From an uncultured Collinsella sp. (GTDB lineage Bacteria; Actinomycetota; Coriobacteriia; Coriobacteriales; Coriobacteriaceae), in the NCBI GenBank assembly GCA_900759045.1, contig CAAETU010000026.1, positions 1 to 42,973 of the forward strand: a stretch of 42,973 nucleotides of DNA, written 5' to 3'. Shown here piece by piece: positions 7,525-14,966 of the stretch (the stretch's first letter is position 1; each line of letters opens with the position of its first letter). The position numbers and the translations under genes were made by a program. The notes beneath the pieces were generated by a model. That model was not told where the DNA came from. It did no database searches and saw only the letters and a list, made by a program, of their open reading frames with translations.

Positions 7525-8354
7525 GCGCAGCTCTTTTCCTCATAGGCCTTGAGGGACTCGCCCTCTTCGGAACGGTAAGCGGCCTGGCGGGCACGAAGGT
7601 CATCCCAGTCGACCAGGGTGGCATCGAAGTCGGGGCCGTCGACGCAAGCGAACTTGGTCACGCCGCCCACCTCGACGCGGCAGCAGCCGCACATGCCGGT
7701 GCCGTCAACCATGATAGGGTTGAGCGACGCGGTGATGGGGGTGTCGTACTTCTGGGCGGTGAGGGTCGAGAACTTCATCATCGGAACGGGGCCGACGCAG
7801 AAGACCTGGCTCACGGCCTTGTCTTGCAGCAGGCGCTCCAGCGGAGCGGTGACAACGCCCTGCTCGCCGTAGGAGCCGTCGTCGGTGGTGATGTGGATGT
7901 GGTCCTCGTCGAGGAGCTCGCGGAACTGGTCCTCCATGAGCAGGAGGTCCTTGGTGCGGGCGCCCATGATGGCGTGGACCTCATGACCGGTCTCGACCAG
8001 GTGCTTGGCGACCGGGAAGGCAATTGCCAGGCCGACGCCGCCGCCAATGACGGCGCAGGGGCCCTCAGCCATCTCGGTAGGAACGCCCAGCGGGCCCACG
8101 ACGTCGCGCAGCGACTCGCCGGCCTCGTAGGTGGACAGCATCTCGGTGGTCTTGCCGATCACCATGAAGATGAACTCGACCCAGCCCTCGTCACCGTTCC
8201 AGCCGGCCAGGGTAAACGGGACGCGCTCACCCGTCTCGCTGGCGCGAACCATGAGGAACTGTCCAGCGTGCGCATGCTTGGCGATTGCAGGCGCCTCGAT
8301 GCGGAACTTGAACACCTTCTCCGAGAACTGCGTCTTCTCCAGGATCTTATACAT
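7515..8354 (-). CDS. nfnA: NfnA-like FAD/NAD-binding [2Fe-2S] oxidoreductase subunit
   Basis: A 279-residue protein of the sulfide/dihydroorotate dehydrogenase-like group (PyrK/NfnA fold). RVPFTLAGW at about residues 40-48 is the flavin-binding region, VIGGGVGLAIAFPVAKHL the NAD-binding stretch, and CVGPVPMMK the C-terminal nucleotide block. DGTGMCGCCRVEVGG and FACVDGPDFDA supply the four cysteines of a 2Fe-2S cluster. GAGAGGGG lies 5 nt before the ATG. With the overlapping NfnB gene it should form a cytoplasmic bifurcating complex that balances NADH, NADPH and reduced ferredoxin, a common need in fermenting anaerobes. The 3' end KSCACH overlaps the nfnB start. Confidence 0.88.
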   Translation of the reverse strand: MYKILEKTQFSEKVFKFRIEAPAIAKHAHAGQFLMVRASETGERVPFTLAGWNGDEGWVEFIFMVIGKTTEMLSTYEAGESLRDVVGPLGVPTEMAEGPCAVIGGGVGLAIAFPVAKHLVETGHEVHAIMGARTKDLLLMEDQFRELLDEDHIHITTDDGSYGEQGVVTAPLERLLQDKAVSQVFCVGPVPMMKFSTLTAQKYDTPITASLNPIMVDGTGMCGCCRVEVGGVTKFACVDGPDFDATLVDWDDLRARQAAYRSEEGESLKAYEEKSCACH

Positions 8355-8534
8355 AGAACCCCTCTCTTGTTAGGGCTGCCGAACCGTGCCTCCACGGAAA
8401 TGGACGGCAGCCCGAATAAAACCGTACGCGCACAGGCGTTGTGCAGACATACGGTGCAAATTATACCCTCATGGCAATGTCGCTTACGTGTATCTTTGGC
8501 GGTTAGGAGCAGGGTTTATCCACATCGGCCTATC

Positions 8535-8720
8535 AAATAGGGGCAGGTTTATTTTGGTCAGTTTTATCGGGTAAAACGGCAAAGGGGGCCGGCCTCGGGT
8601 TGTGATGAGGCCGGCCTCCTTTGGGGCGTTATGCATGTATGGTGGCAGCGTGTTTATTGCGATGTGCCGACTGCGGCGTTTCCGCAGATAAAACCTGCCA
8701 AAATAAACCTGTCCCTAAAT
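8535..8720. repeat. Inverted pair of 23-bp GGG(G/A)CAGGTTTATTTTGG elements
   Basis: The stretch 8535-8557 contains GGGGCAGGTTTATTTTGG; the stretch 8698-8720 is its reverse complement at 20 of 23 positions (CCAAAATAAACCTGTCCCTA). They enclose the pth terminator. The core is shared with the dispersed palindromes, here in a long-range inverted layout. Confidence 0.6.
8581..8622 (-). terminator. Strong terminator downstream of pth
   Basis: The arms 8581-8596 and 8607-8622 form a 16-bp stem (core GGCCGGCCTC/GAGGCCGGCC, one G-U) with a 10-nt loop. A's on the left and T's on the right make it potentially bidirectional. On the minus strand it lies about 107 nt past the pth stop. Confidence 0.75.
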
Positions 8721-8728
8721 GGTAGATT

Positions 8729-9358
8729 TTAGTGCTTGCCGTTGGCGGAAGCGGCGCCGTTTACGTGATCGCGGGCGTAGATTACGCCGTGGACGATGGC
8801 CAGACCGGCGGCATCTGCGGCGCGGGCGCAGGTGTCCTGGAAGTCCTCGGCCTCGCGGGCGCGCAGCTGCTTGAGCACATAGTCTGCCACGGCCATCTTG
8901 CCGGGAGGGTTGCCGATGCCGGTGCGGACGCGACTGAAGTCGCGGCTGCCCATCTTGTCGATGATGGAGCGCAGGCCGTTGTGGCCGGCGTGGCCACCGC
9001 CCACCTTAACACGTACGTCGCCGGCGGGAATGTCGAGCTCATCGTGAATTACGAGCAGTTCCTCGGCTTTGATCTTGTACTCGCGGCAGAGCTTGGAGAT
9101 GGGGCCACCCGAGGTATTCATATACGACTGCGGCTTGACCAGCACGATCTGGCGCTTGCCGCCCTCTTCCTCGGCATCGTTGATATTGATGAGTGCGACC
9201 TCGGCGCCTGCCTGGTTTTTCCAGTACGTGACGCCGGCCTGACGGGCCAGCTCGTCGATTGCCTTAAAGCCGGCGTTGTGGCGGGTCTCGGCATACTCAT
9301 CGCCAGGGTTGCCAAGTCCGGCAACCATGCGAATCTTGAGCGGCTGTGCAGCTGCCAT
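8729..9358 (-). CDS. pth: Peptidyl-tRNA hydrolase
   Basis: A 209-residue cytoplasmic enzyme that frees tRNA from peptidyl-tRNAs dropped by stalled ribosomes. Hallmarks are VAGLGNPGDEYAETRHNAGF at about residues 12-31 with the catalytic His in RHNAGF, VLVKPQSYMNTSG at about 73-85, LLVIHDELDIPAG and the block GGGHAGHNGLRSI. Length is slightly above the usual 190 because of a C-terminal tail (VNGAASANGKH). AAAGGAAG lies 5 nt upstream of the ATG. It is on the same strand as prs and glmU and keeps the order seen in Firmicutes, but is separated from prs by an extra gene and two TIR elements. Confidence 0.95.
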   Translation of the reverse strand: MAAAQPLKIRMVAGLGNPGDEYAETRHNAGFKAIDELARQAGVTYWKNQAGAEVALININDAEEEGGKRQIVLVKPQSYMNTSGGPISKLCREYKIKAEELLVIHDELDIPAGDVRVKVGGGHAGHNGLRSIIDKMGSRDFSRVRTGIGNPPGKMAVADYVLKQLRAREAEDFQDTCARAADAAGLAIVHGVIYARDHVNGAASANGKH

Positions 9359-9471
9359 GTGCTTCCTTTCGTCGATTTGTCGCCTGCTATGGTGAGCGAC
9401 CCCGTTGCTGCTGTCAAATGGAGGGTGAATGAGGCTGCATGAGGGCGTTGGACAGTCGTCAGAAGCCGGGG

Positions 9472-9674
9472 TGGACAGTTAGTTCAGATTTGTATAAACC
9501 AAGAGGTCTTCGACTGCCAAAATTGGGACCGCGGAACTGCCACGGCGCTTTGGAGAGCACATTTTGCGCTATTTCAGATCTTTCGAGTCTTCAAATGAGG
9601 TGATTGGCGCCGGAATGGCGGCAAACTACCTCGATATTAGCCGTCTGTTTATACAAATCTGAACTAACTGTCCA
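9472..9674. mobile_element. MITE-like element, copy 1, 203 bp with perfect 28-bp terminal inverted repeats
   Basis: Left end 9472-9499 (starts TGGACAGTTAGTTCAGATTT) is exactly matched by the complement at 9647-9674 (ends GAACTAACTGTCCA). The 147-bp interior has no ORF. A second element at 10999-11202 has the same termini and nearly the same length. The interiors look unrelated by eye. No target-site duplication is evident: flanks read GCCGGGG and GCCATGC. With its partner it brackets the gene at 9706-10833. The rest of the 347-bp gap between pth and that gene shows nothing recognisable. Confidence 0.75.
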
Positions 9675-9705
9675 GCCATGCTAGGTAACACTGGGTAAAA
9701 GTCTT

Positions 9706-10833
9706 TTAGACCGGCGCGAGGCCGATTCCGGCCCGCAGGGCGTTGAGCCAGGCGGCCTGACGCTTTCGATAGCCCTTGATGCGATATCGGAATCGGACTC
9801 CCGCGAGTCGATGCATCGTTTGGGCGAAGGCTTCGAGTGCAACAAGGTCCTTCATTTGGTCACGATTGATAACCAGGACGTGGATACCCATGGCTTTAAG
9901 GCCATTGTTACGATTGCCATCGTGGATGCGGGCGTTTTGAAGCTCATGTCCAATTCCGTTGTATTCGTTGTCGACTCCAGCGGCCGGGCAATATAAGTCG
10001 CAGATGGCGTAGGGGATGCCCGAGGACATGTTGACCGCAAGGGTGTCGAAATCGACACGATAGTTGAGCAGTAAGCCTCCCATGGGCAATCTGCAGCACC
10101 CGAATCCGCCAAAGCGCATGGGTGCGCCCAGGACGGCGAACATCAATGATTCCGCTGGGGATGCGGATCCGGCCCGGGCGAGTTTGACAGCCGTACGAAA
10201 TGAGGCGTAGGAACTGCTTTTGGCAAATCGTGCGACTGCCTCGAGCTCTTCGATGGTTGTGGCGGGTTCGCATTTGTAGTGTGCCTGTTCGTAGCGGGTT
10301 TCGGCTTGCTTTTCGGGTGTCGGTTGGTCGCCCTGGCAATCGAGGCCGTCCATCGCTTCGAAGCCGTTGGCCTTGGGCCATGTGTCGTCGTAGGCGATGG
10401 GGCAAGTTGCCTCGGGCGGAAGTGAGTAGGTTCCGAGCAGCTCCATGAGAAGCATCAAGGTTTTGGCAACTGATTCATTTTTGGAACAAAGCATGGCCGT
10501 CATGGCGGGGGACGTTGCGTAGATGTCGGCTTCGATGTGCATGATCGCACCTTGGGGAAGAGGGGCGGTGATGGTGTGCTGGAGGAGCCGTCCGTCGGGC
10601 CGTCTGTTGTTGCCGCCCGCAACAAAGAGATCTAGACACTCGGAGTCGTCTTCGCTCCAGGCGTCAAGTATTGCAAGGGCCGCAAAGTCTATGGCGTCCT
10701 TGTTGGGAACGCAACCTTCGAGGGATTGTGTCTGTTGCTCGTCATCGATGACGTCCCAGGGAAGGGCGGAGTACGCCCGTCGAGCGCGGCGAATTGCGCG
10801 GAGGGCGGAAAGATGTGAAATCACGGTCGTCAT
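9706..10833 (-). CDS. Putative DUF559/Vsr-like nuclease-fold protein, cargo between TIR elements
   Basis: A 375-residue protein with no confident family match. The N-terminal half (1-200) is unrecognised and contains a Cys/Asp/Glu-rich region. Residues about 225-350 resemble the DUF559/Vsr-like restriction-endonuclease fold: SPAESLMFAVLG, then GGFGCCRLPMG, YRVDFD, AICDLYCPAAGVDNEYNG and HDGNRNNGLKAMGIHVLVINRDQM. The acidic residues in AICDLYCP and DNEYNG are candidates for a metal site. Proteins of this style are seen in actinobacteria, often unassigned, and some resemble abortive-infection or toxin-antitoxin components. There is no clear ribosome site before the ATG. It interrupts the glmU-prs-pth order and is flanked on both sides by matching TIR elements, which suggests arrival as cargo. 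Function is unproven. Confidence 0.6.
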   Translation of the reverse strand: MTTVISHLSALRAIRRARRAYSALPWDVIDDEQQTQSLEGCVPNKDAIDFAALAILDAWSEDDSECLDLFVAGGNNRRPDGRLLQHTITAPLPQGAIMHIEADIYATSPAMTAMLCSKNESVAKTLMLLMELLGTYSLPPEATCPIAYDDTWPKANGFEAMDGLDCQGDQPTPEKQAETRYEQAHYKCEPATTIEELEAVARFAKSSSYASFRTAVKLARAGSASPAESLMFAVLGAPMRFGGFGCCRLPMGGLLLNYRVDFDTLAVNMSSGIPYAICDLYCPAAGVDNEYNGIGHELQNARIHDGNRNNGLKAMGIHVLVINRDQMKDLVALEAFAQTMHRLAGVRFRYRIKGYRKRQAAWLNALRAGIGLAPV

Positions 10834-10998
10834 AGCTATAAGGTACTAATCCGTTGGCGAAGTGATACTGCCGTATCGGTCTTTTCGCTCAAAGGGGTGT
10901 CGCGCGCCGCGGGCGGTAGCGTGATCATGTGGAATGCCTTGAAAAAGTGGAGAATGGAGCGATGGGCTGGCCTTGGAGGCATCAGCTGAGGTGGGTGT

Positions 10999-11202
10999 TG
11001 GACAGTTATTTCAGATTTGTATAAGGCGACCGGGGCGTATTGCCGTTGTTGAAGGAATCGGTGGGCAAAATGGGGCCAACGGCATGGTGAAGAGATCCAT
11101 AGGCGGAGGGATCGAACGGAATTATGCCGGCAAGAGCGCTTTCGACGTATTAAATGGCCCAAACGAATGCCTAAATTAATACAAATCTGAACTAACTGTC
11201 CA
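10999..11202. mobile_element. MITE-like element, copy 2, 204 bp
   Basis: Left end begins TGGACAGTTATTTCAGATTT (10999 on) and the right end ends ACAAATCTGAACTAACTGTC at 11200 followed by CA. The arms match over 23 bp with one mismatch. The termini are those of the copy at 9472-9674, and length differs by 1 bp. Its interior has no ORF and no obvious similarity to copy 1. No clear target duplication (flanks GGGTGT and TGGCGG). Confidence 0.72.
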
Positions 11203-11223
11203 TGGCGGGTTGTCGAGGGGTAG

Positions 11224-11255
11224 AAAAAGGGTCGGAAGCGAGCCTCCGACCCTTT
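11224..11255 (-). terminator. Terminator of prs
   Basis: AAAGGGTCGGA (11226-11236) pairs with TCCGACCCTTT (11245-11255), 8-nt loop. On the minus strand a run of T's follows (complement of A's 11224-11228). It lies 34 nt past the prs stop. Confidence 0.85.
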
Positions 11256-11288
11256 AAAAACACCAAAGATGATGCGATGCACGCTGGA

Positions 11289-12275
11289 TTACAGCGCGAA
11301 GTCGCCGCCGACGAGCGTGGAGACGGGCTCCTCGTGGTAAACGGCGGAGATGGCCTGAGCGAACTCCTCGGCGACCGAGATGGTCTTGATCTTGCCGCCG
11401 ACCTCGACGGGGATGGCATCGGTGACGACGCACTCGACGATGGGGGCATCGTTCAGGCGCTCGATAGCCGGGCCCGAGAAGATGCCGTGGGTGGCGCACA
11501 CGTAGATGTCGCCGGCGCCCATGGCCTTGAGCTCCTTGACGTTGGCGCACAGGGTGCCAGCGGTGTCAATCATGTCGTCGTTGATGATGCAGGTCTTGCC
11601 CTTGATGTCACCGATGATGCCCATGACCTCGGCGGCGTTGTGGCGCGGACGACCCTTGTGGGCGATGGCCAGGTCGCAGCCGAGCATGTCGGACAGCTTC
11701 TTGGCGGCCTTGGCGCGACCCACGTCGGGGGAGACGACAACCAGGTTGTCGGTGTCGAAGTGCATGTCGTTGTAGTACTGGCCAAACAGCGGCAGTGCGG
11801 ACAGGTGATTAACCGGGATATCGAAGAAGCCCTGGATCTGGCCCTGGTGCAGGTCGAGGGTGATGATGCGGTTGACGCCGGCGCGCTCGAGCAGGTTGGC
11901 GACGAGGCGGGCGGTGATGGGCTCGCGCGGGCCGGCCTTGCGGTCCTGGCGGGCATAGCCGTAGTGGGTGATGACGGCGGTGATGGAGCGGGCGGATGCG
12001 CGCTTGGCAGCGTCGGTGGCGATGAGCAGCTCCATGAGCATGTCGTTGACGTTGCCGCCGGCCACGGACTGAATCAGGAAGACGTCGGCGCCGCGGACGG
12101 TCTCGTCGTAGCGGGCGTAAATCTCACCATTGGCGAACTGCTTTAGCGTAAGGCCCGAAAGCTCGACCCCAAGGTACTCAGCGATCTTCTGAGCGAGGGG
12201 ACGGTTGGAGGAACCGGAATACACGCGGATGGACTTGCGCATATTCTCCGACTTCTCGGGATCATTAATCGGCAT
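11289..12275 (-). CDS. prs: Ribose-phosphate pyrophosphokinase
   Basis: A 328-residue class I PRPP synthetase that makes PRPP from ribose 5-phosphate and ATP for nucleotide, His, Trp and NAD synthesis. Visible motifs: IRVYSGSSNRPLAQKIAEYLG near the N-terminus, the YARQDRKAGPREPITARL flexible-loop region, DLHQGQIQGFFDIPVNHL (metal/ATP site), VVVSPDVGRAKAAKKLSDML and the PRPP loop IINDDMIDTAGTL. AGGAGAAGGG precedes the ATG at 12275 by a few nt. It lies downstream of glmU on the same strand, the classical glmU-prs pairing, but a terminator-like hairpin stands between them, so prs may also have its own promoter. Confidence 0.96.
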   Translation of the reverse strand: MPINDPEKSENMRKSIRVYSGSSNRPLAQKIAEYLGVELSGLTLKQFANGEIYARYDETVRGADVFLIQSVAGGNVNDMLMELLIATDAAKRASARSITAVITHYGYARQDRKAGPREPITARLVANLLERAGVNRIITLDLHQGQIQGFFDIPVNHLSALPLFGQYYNDMHFDTDNLVVVSPDVGRAKAAKKLSDMLGCDLAIAHKGRPRHNAAEVMGIIGDIKGKTCIINDDMIDTAGTLCANVKELKAMGAGDIYVCATHGIFSGPAIERLNDAPIVECVVTDAIPVEVGGKIKTISVAEEFAQAISAVYHEEPVSTLVGGDFAL

Positions 12276-12418
12276 TACCCTTCTCCTTTATACATCGAAT
12301 GCCATATAGATGCCTTTTTGCATTGTAACCGCGCGGCGGGGTTAATCGGGTCTTGATAACGTCTTTACCGTCAACGGACACGAACCGACCACTCATCCGG
12401 TCGCGCAGGTCAGCATAG

Positions 12419-12453
12419 AAAAAGGAGCCGTCCCCATGGGAACAGCTCCTTTT
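12419..12453 (-). terminator. Terminator between glmU and prs
   Basis: AAAAGGAGC (12420-12428) pairs with GCTCCTTTT (12445-12453), with further weak pairing inside the loop (GTCCCCATGGGAAC). On the minus strand T's follow the stem. It lies 16 nt beyond the glmU stop. Confidence 0.75.
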
Positions 12454-12468
12454 GTGCTTGGTAAAACG

Positions 12469-13881
12469 TTATACCTCGTCGTCCTCGTGCAGACGGCGGC
12501 GATAATCGGCGGCCCAGCCCTCAATATTTACCTGACGGGCGCGGCCCAGACCGAGCGCGTCGGCCGGGACCGGCTCGGTGATGACGGAGCCGGCGGCCAC
12601 GAGCGCGCCGTCGCCGATCTGGGCGGGCGCGACCATCATGGTGTCGGAACCGATGAAGGCATCCTTGCCGATGACGGTCTTGTGCTTGTGCACGCCGTCG
12701 TAGTTGCAGGTGATGGAGCCCGCGCCCACGTTGACGCCGGCGCCCATGGTGGTGTCGCCGATGTAGGACAGATGCGGAACCTTGGAGCCCTCGCCGATCG
12801 TGGACTTCTTGATCTCCACGTGCGTGCCGGCCTTGGAGCCGTCGAGCATGTGGGTGCCCGGGCGCAGGTAGGCGCGCGGGCCGCAGTCGACGCCGTTCTC
12901 GATGACGGCTTCGATGGCGATGGTCTCGTCGATGGTGCAGCCGCTGCCGACGGTGGTGTCGGTGAGGCGGCTGTTGGGGCCGAGCTGGCACTCCTCGCCC
13001 ACGGTGACGTGGCCGATCAGATGCGTCTGCGGCCACACGACGGTGTCGCGGCCGATGGTAGCGTCGGGGCCGATCCAGGCCTGCGTGGGGTCGATGAAGG
13101 TAACGCCCTCGGCCATCCAATGCTCGTTGATGCGGTCGCGCGCGATGGCGGTAAGCTGTGCGAGCTGGATGCGGCTGTTGACGCCCAGGCCGTCGCGGTA
13201 GTCGTCACAGTGGAAGATGGAGACTGCCTGGCCGTGGCCTTTGAGGATCTCGAGCATGTCGGGCAGATAGTACTCGGATTGTGCGTTGTCGTTGCCAATC
13301 TCGTCGATGTGGGCGGCGAGCTGCGCGCCGTCGAAGGCGTAGCAGCCGGCGTTGCACTCGAGCAGCGTGGCGGCCTGCTCGGGCGTGCAGTCCTTCTGCT
13401 CGATGATGCGCTCAATCTGGCCGTCGGCACCCAGCTTGATGCGGCCGTAGCCGAAGGGGTCGGGCGGGGTCATGGTCATGACGGTGCAGGCGAGCTCGCC
13501 GGTAGCGACGGTCTGCGCGAACTTGGCGACGGTGTCGGCGGTGATGAGCGGCAGGTCGCCGTTGAGCACGACGACCGGACCTTCGGCGATGCCGCAGGCC
13601 TCGAGCGCGACCTTTACGGCGTGGCCGGTGCCCAGGCGCTCGGTCTGCTCGACGCACTCGACCTTGGTGGCGCTGTTGGCGTAGGCGCCGTCGATAAGGG
13701 CGCGCATCTCGTCGGCGTGGCTGCCGATGACGACCACGACGCGGCTGCAGCCGGCCTTGATGGTGGCGTCGACGATCCACTGAACCATGGGCTTACCCAG
13801 GATCTTGTGCGAAACCTTGCAGTGGTTCGACTTCATGCGGGTGCCCTCGCCGGCGGCGAGGATAATTGCGGTTGCGTCCAT
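12469..13881 (-). CDS. glmU: Bifunctional UDP-GlcNAc pyrophosphorylase / GlcN-1-P acetyltransferase
   Basis: A 470-residue enzyme for the last two steps to UDP-N-acetylglucosamine, a precursor of peptidoglycan and surface glycans. The uridyltransferase half starts with IILAAGEGTRMKSNHCK (residues 6-22) and carries VVLNGDLPLI, QTERLGTGHAV and ECNAGCYAFDG. From about residue 255 a left-handed beta-helix of hexapeptide repeats follows, with RPGTHMLDGSKAGTHVEIKKSTIGEGSKVPHLSYIGDTTMG and the acetyl-CoA site region near IGSDTMMVAPAQIGDGALVAAGS. The frame is open further upstream to 14028, but AGGAG lies about 5 nt before the ATG at 13881, and that start gives the family length. Confidence 0.96.
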   Translation of the reverse strand: MDATAIILAAGEGTRMKSNHCKVSHKILGKPMVQWIVDATIKAGCSRVVVVIGSHADEMRALIDGAYANSATKVECVEQTERLGTGHAVKVALEACGIAEGPVVVLNGDLPLITADTVAKFAQTVATGELACTVMTMTPPDPFGYGRIKLGADGQIERIIEQKDCTPEQAATLLECNAGCYAFDGAQLAAHIDEIGNDNAQSEYYLPDMLEILKGHGQAVSIFHCDDYRDGLGVNSRIQLAQLTAIARDRINEHWMAEGVTFIDPTQAWIGPDATIGRDTVVWPQTHLIGHVTVGEECQLGPNSRLTDTTVGSGCTIDETIAIEAVIENGVDCGPRAYLRPGTHMLDGSKAGTHVEIKKSTIGEGSKVPHLSYIGDTTMGAGVNVGAGSITCNYDGVHKHKTVIGKDAFIGSDTMMVAPAQIGDGALVAAGSVITEPVPADALGLGRARQVNIEGWAADYRRRLHEDDEV

Positions 13882-14078
13882 GTGATCTCCTGTTACGTTA
13901 TAGAGACGTGTGTTTGGAAACGATACACGGCGCAATATGATACCGCAGGCATATGATGAGCGCGTAACGATTGGCGCATGGCGGCCGATGTCGGTACCGC
14001 CGACGTGGTATTTGCGCTGGTTGTGCATGGCGGCGGCGCTGCGGCGTTGGCGTTTTGCGCGAGGGATGGGAGGTGCCC

Positions 14079-14966
14079 GTGGATATCATACGAGAGGAAT
14101 CGGGCAACGAGCCCGTTGCGGCATTTTCGATGTCGCATCCGGCGGTGCCGGCCCTCTACATGGTGCTGACGCTGGGATTCACCATGTTCTCGATGCAGCC
14201 GGTGCTGATTGCACTGTCGCTTGCGGGCGGGTTGGCGTACGGGTTTGCGACGCGCGGCGCCGCGCGTGCGTTGGGGGCGCTTCGCTGGCAGCTGCCGGTG
14301 ATTTTGATCATCGCGGTGCTCAATCCGCTGTTTAGCGCCTCGGGCTCGACGGAGCTGTTCCGTATTGGCATGCGCGCGGTGTATCTGGAGAGCATGGTAT
14401 ACGGCCTGTGCATGGGCGGGCTGTTTGTGGCGAGCGTACTGTGGTTTGAGGCTGCGGCATCGATGCTTAGCTACGACAAGGTGCTTGCGCTTCTGGGTAA
14501 CACCGCGCCGGTGATCGCGCTCATGATCTCGATGTGCATGCGGCTTATCCCGCAGTTTTTGCGCCGCGGTCGTACGGTACTGGCGGTGCAGGATGCGATT
14601 GATGTGCCGGGGCATGCGTCGGCCGACCCCGTGCGTTCGCGCCTACGGGCATCGAGCGTGTTGATGGGCTGGGGCATGGAGGATTCGCTGGAGCGCGCGG
14701 ACGCCATGCGCTCCCGTGGGTGTGGTGCCGCGACGCGCCGCACGACGTACGCGCGGTATCGGCTGGGGCGCGGCGATGTTGCCGCGCTGGTTGGGCTTGC
14801 GCTGTTTGGTGTGGCCACGGCGGCAGTGGCGTGGGCCGCGACGGCGCAGTATTCGTTTTACCCGCAACTATCGGTGCCGGCGCCGTGGCCAGGCTATGTT
14901 GTATACGCGGCCTGGATGGCGCTGCCCTGCGTGCTGCGCGCGATTGACGAGAAGAGGTTTGGCTGA
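14079..14966 (+). CDS. ecfT: ECF transporter transmembrane component EcfT
   Basis: A 295-residue membrane coupling subunit of an energy-coupling-factor transporter. It has hydrophobic spans at about residues 25-70, 75-95, 110-140 and near the C-terminus (VAALVGLALFGVATAAVAWAA). The cytoplasmic coupling region includes MRLIPQFLRRGRTVLAVQDA and the ARG-type motif ERADAMRSRGCG that docks on the ATPases. GTG at 14079 is preferred because GGGAGG (14068-14073) lies 5 nt upstream. The frame is open further left, but that reading begins with a low-quality Arg/Cys-rich stretch. The gene shares one nucleotide with the next gene's start (TGATG), so the two are coupled. The roughly 200 bp to divergent glmU should hold both promoters. 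Confidence 0.85.
   Translation: MDIIREESGNEPVAAFSMSHPAVPALYMVLTLGFTMFSMQPVLIALSLAGGLAYGFATRGAARALGALRWQLPVILIIAVLNPLFSASGSTELFRIGMRAVYLESMVYGLCMGGLFVASVLWFEAAASMLSYDKVLALLGNTAPVIALMISMCMRLIPQFLRRGRTVLAVQDAIDVPGHASADPVRSRLRASSVLMGWGMEDSLERADAMRSRGCGAATRRTTYARYRLGRGDVAALVGLALFGVATAAVAWAATAQYSFYPQLSVPAPWPGYVVYAAWMALPCVLRAIDEKRFG

Larger units (their letters stand above)
8355..8728. other. 374-bp gene-free stretch between nfnA and pth
   Basis: It holds the nfnA ribosome site and presumed promoter at the left, the inverted repeat pair 8535-8557/8698-8720 and a strong bidirectional terminator at 8581-8622. A small hairpin (TGCGG at about 8672, CCGCA at 8682-8686) lies between. No coding potential was seen. 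Confidence 0.6.
10834..11288. other. 455-bp gene-free stretch with TIR copy 2 and the prs terminator
   Basis: From left to right: about 165 bp of upstream sequence for the 375-residue protein, with no clear promoter; the second TIR element at 10999-11202; the prs terminator at 11224-11255; and 33 nt of prs 3' sequence. No ORF with a ribosome site was found. Confidence 0.6.

Noticed and set aside
9706..10833. Transposase for the flanking TIR elements
   Set aside because: No DDE, HUH or serine/tyrosine recombinase motif is visible; the nuclease-like pattern is of the DUF559/Vsr type.
12436..13956. A 506-codon plus-strand reading frame opposite glmU
   Set aside because: Composition is Gly/Asp/Val/His repeats typical of an antisense shadow; glmU is unambiguous.
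13882..14078. Cobalamin or other riboswitch before ecfT
   Set aside because: No B12-box-like or other known riboswitch core was recognised in the roughly 200 bp, although a covariance search was not possible.
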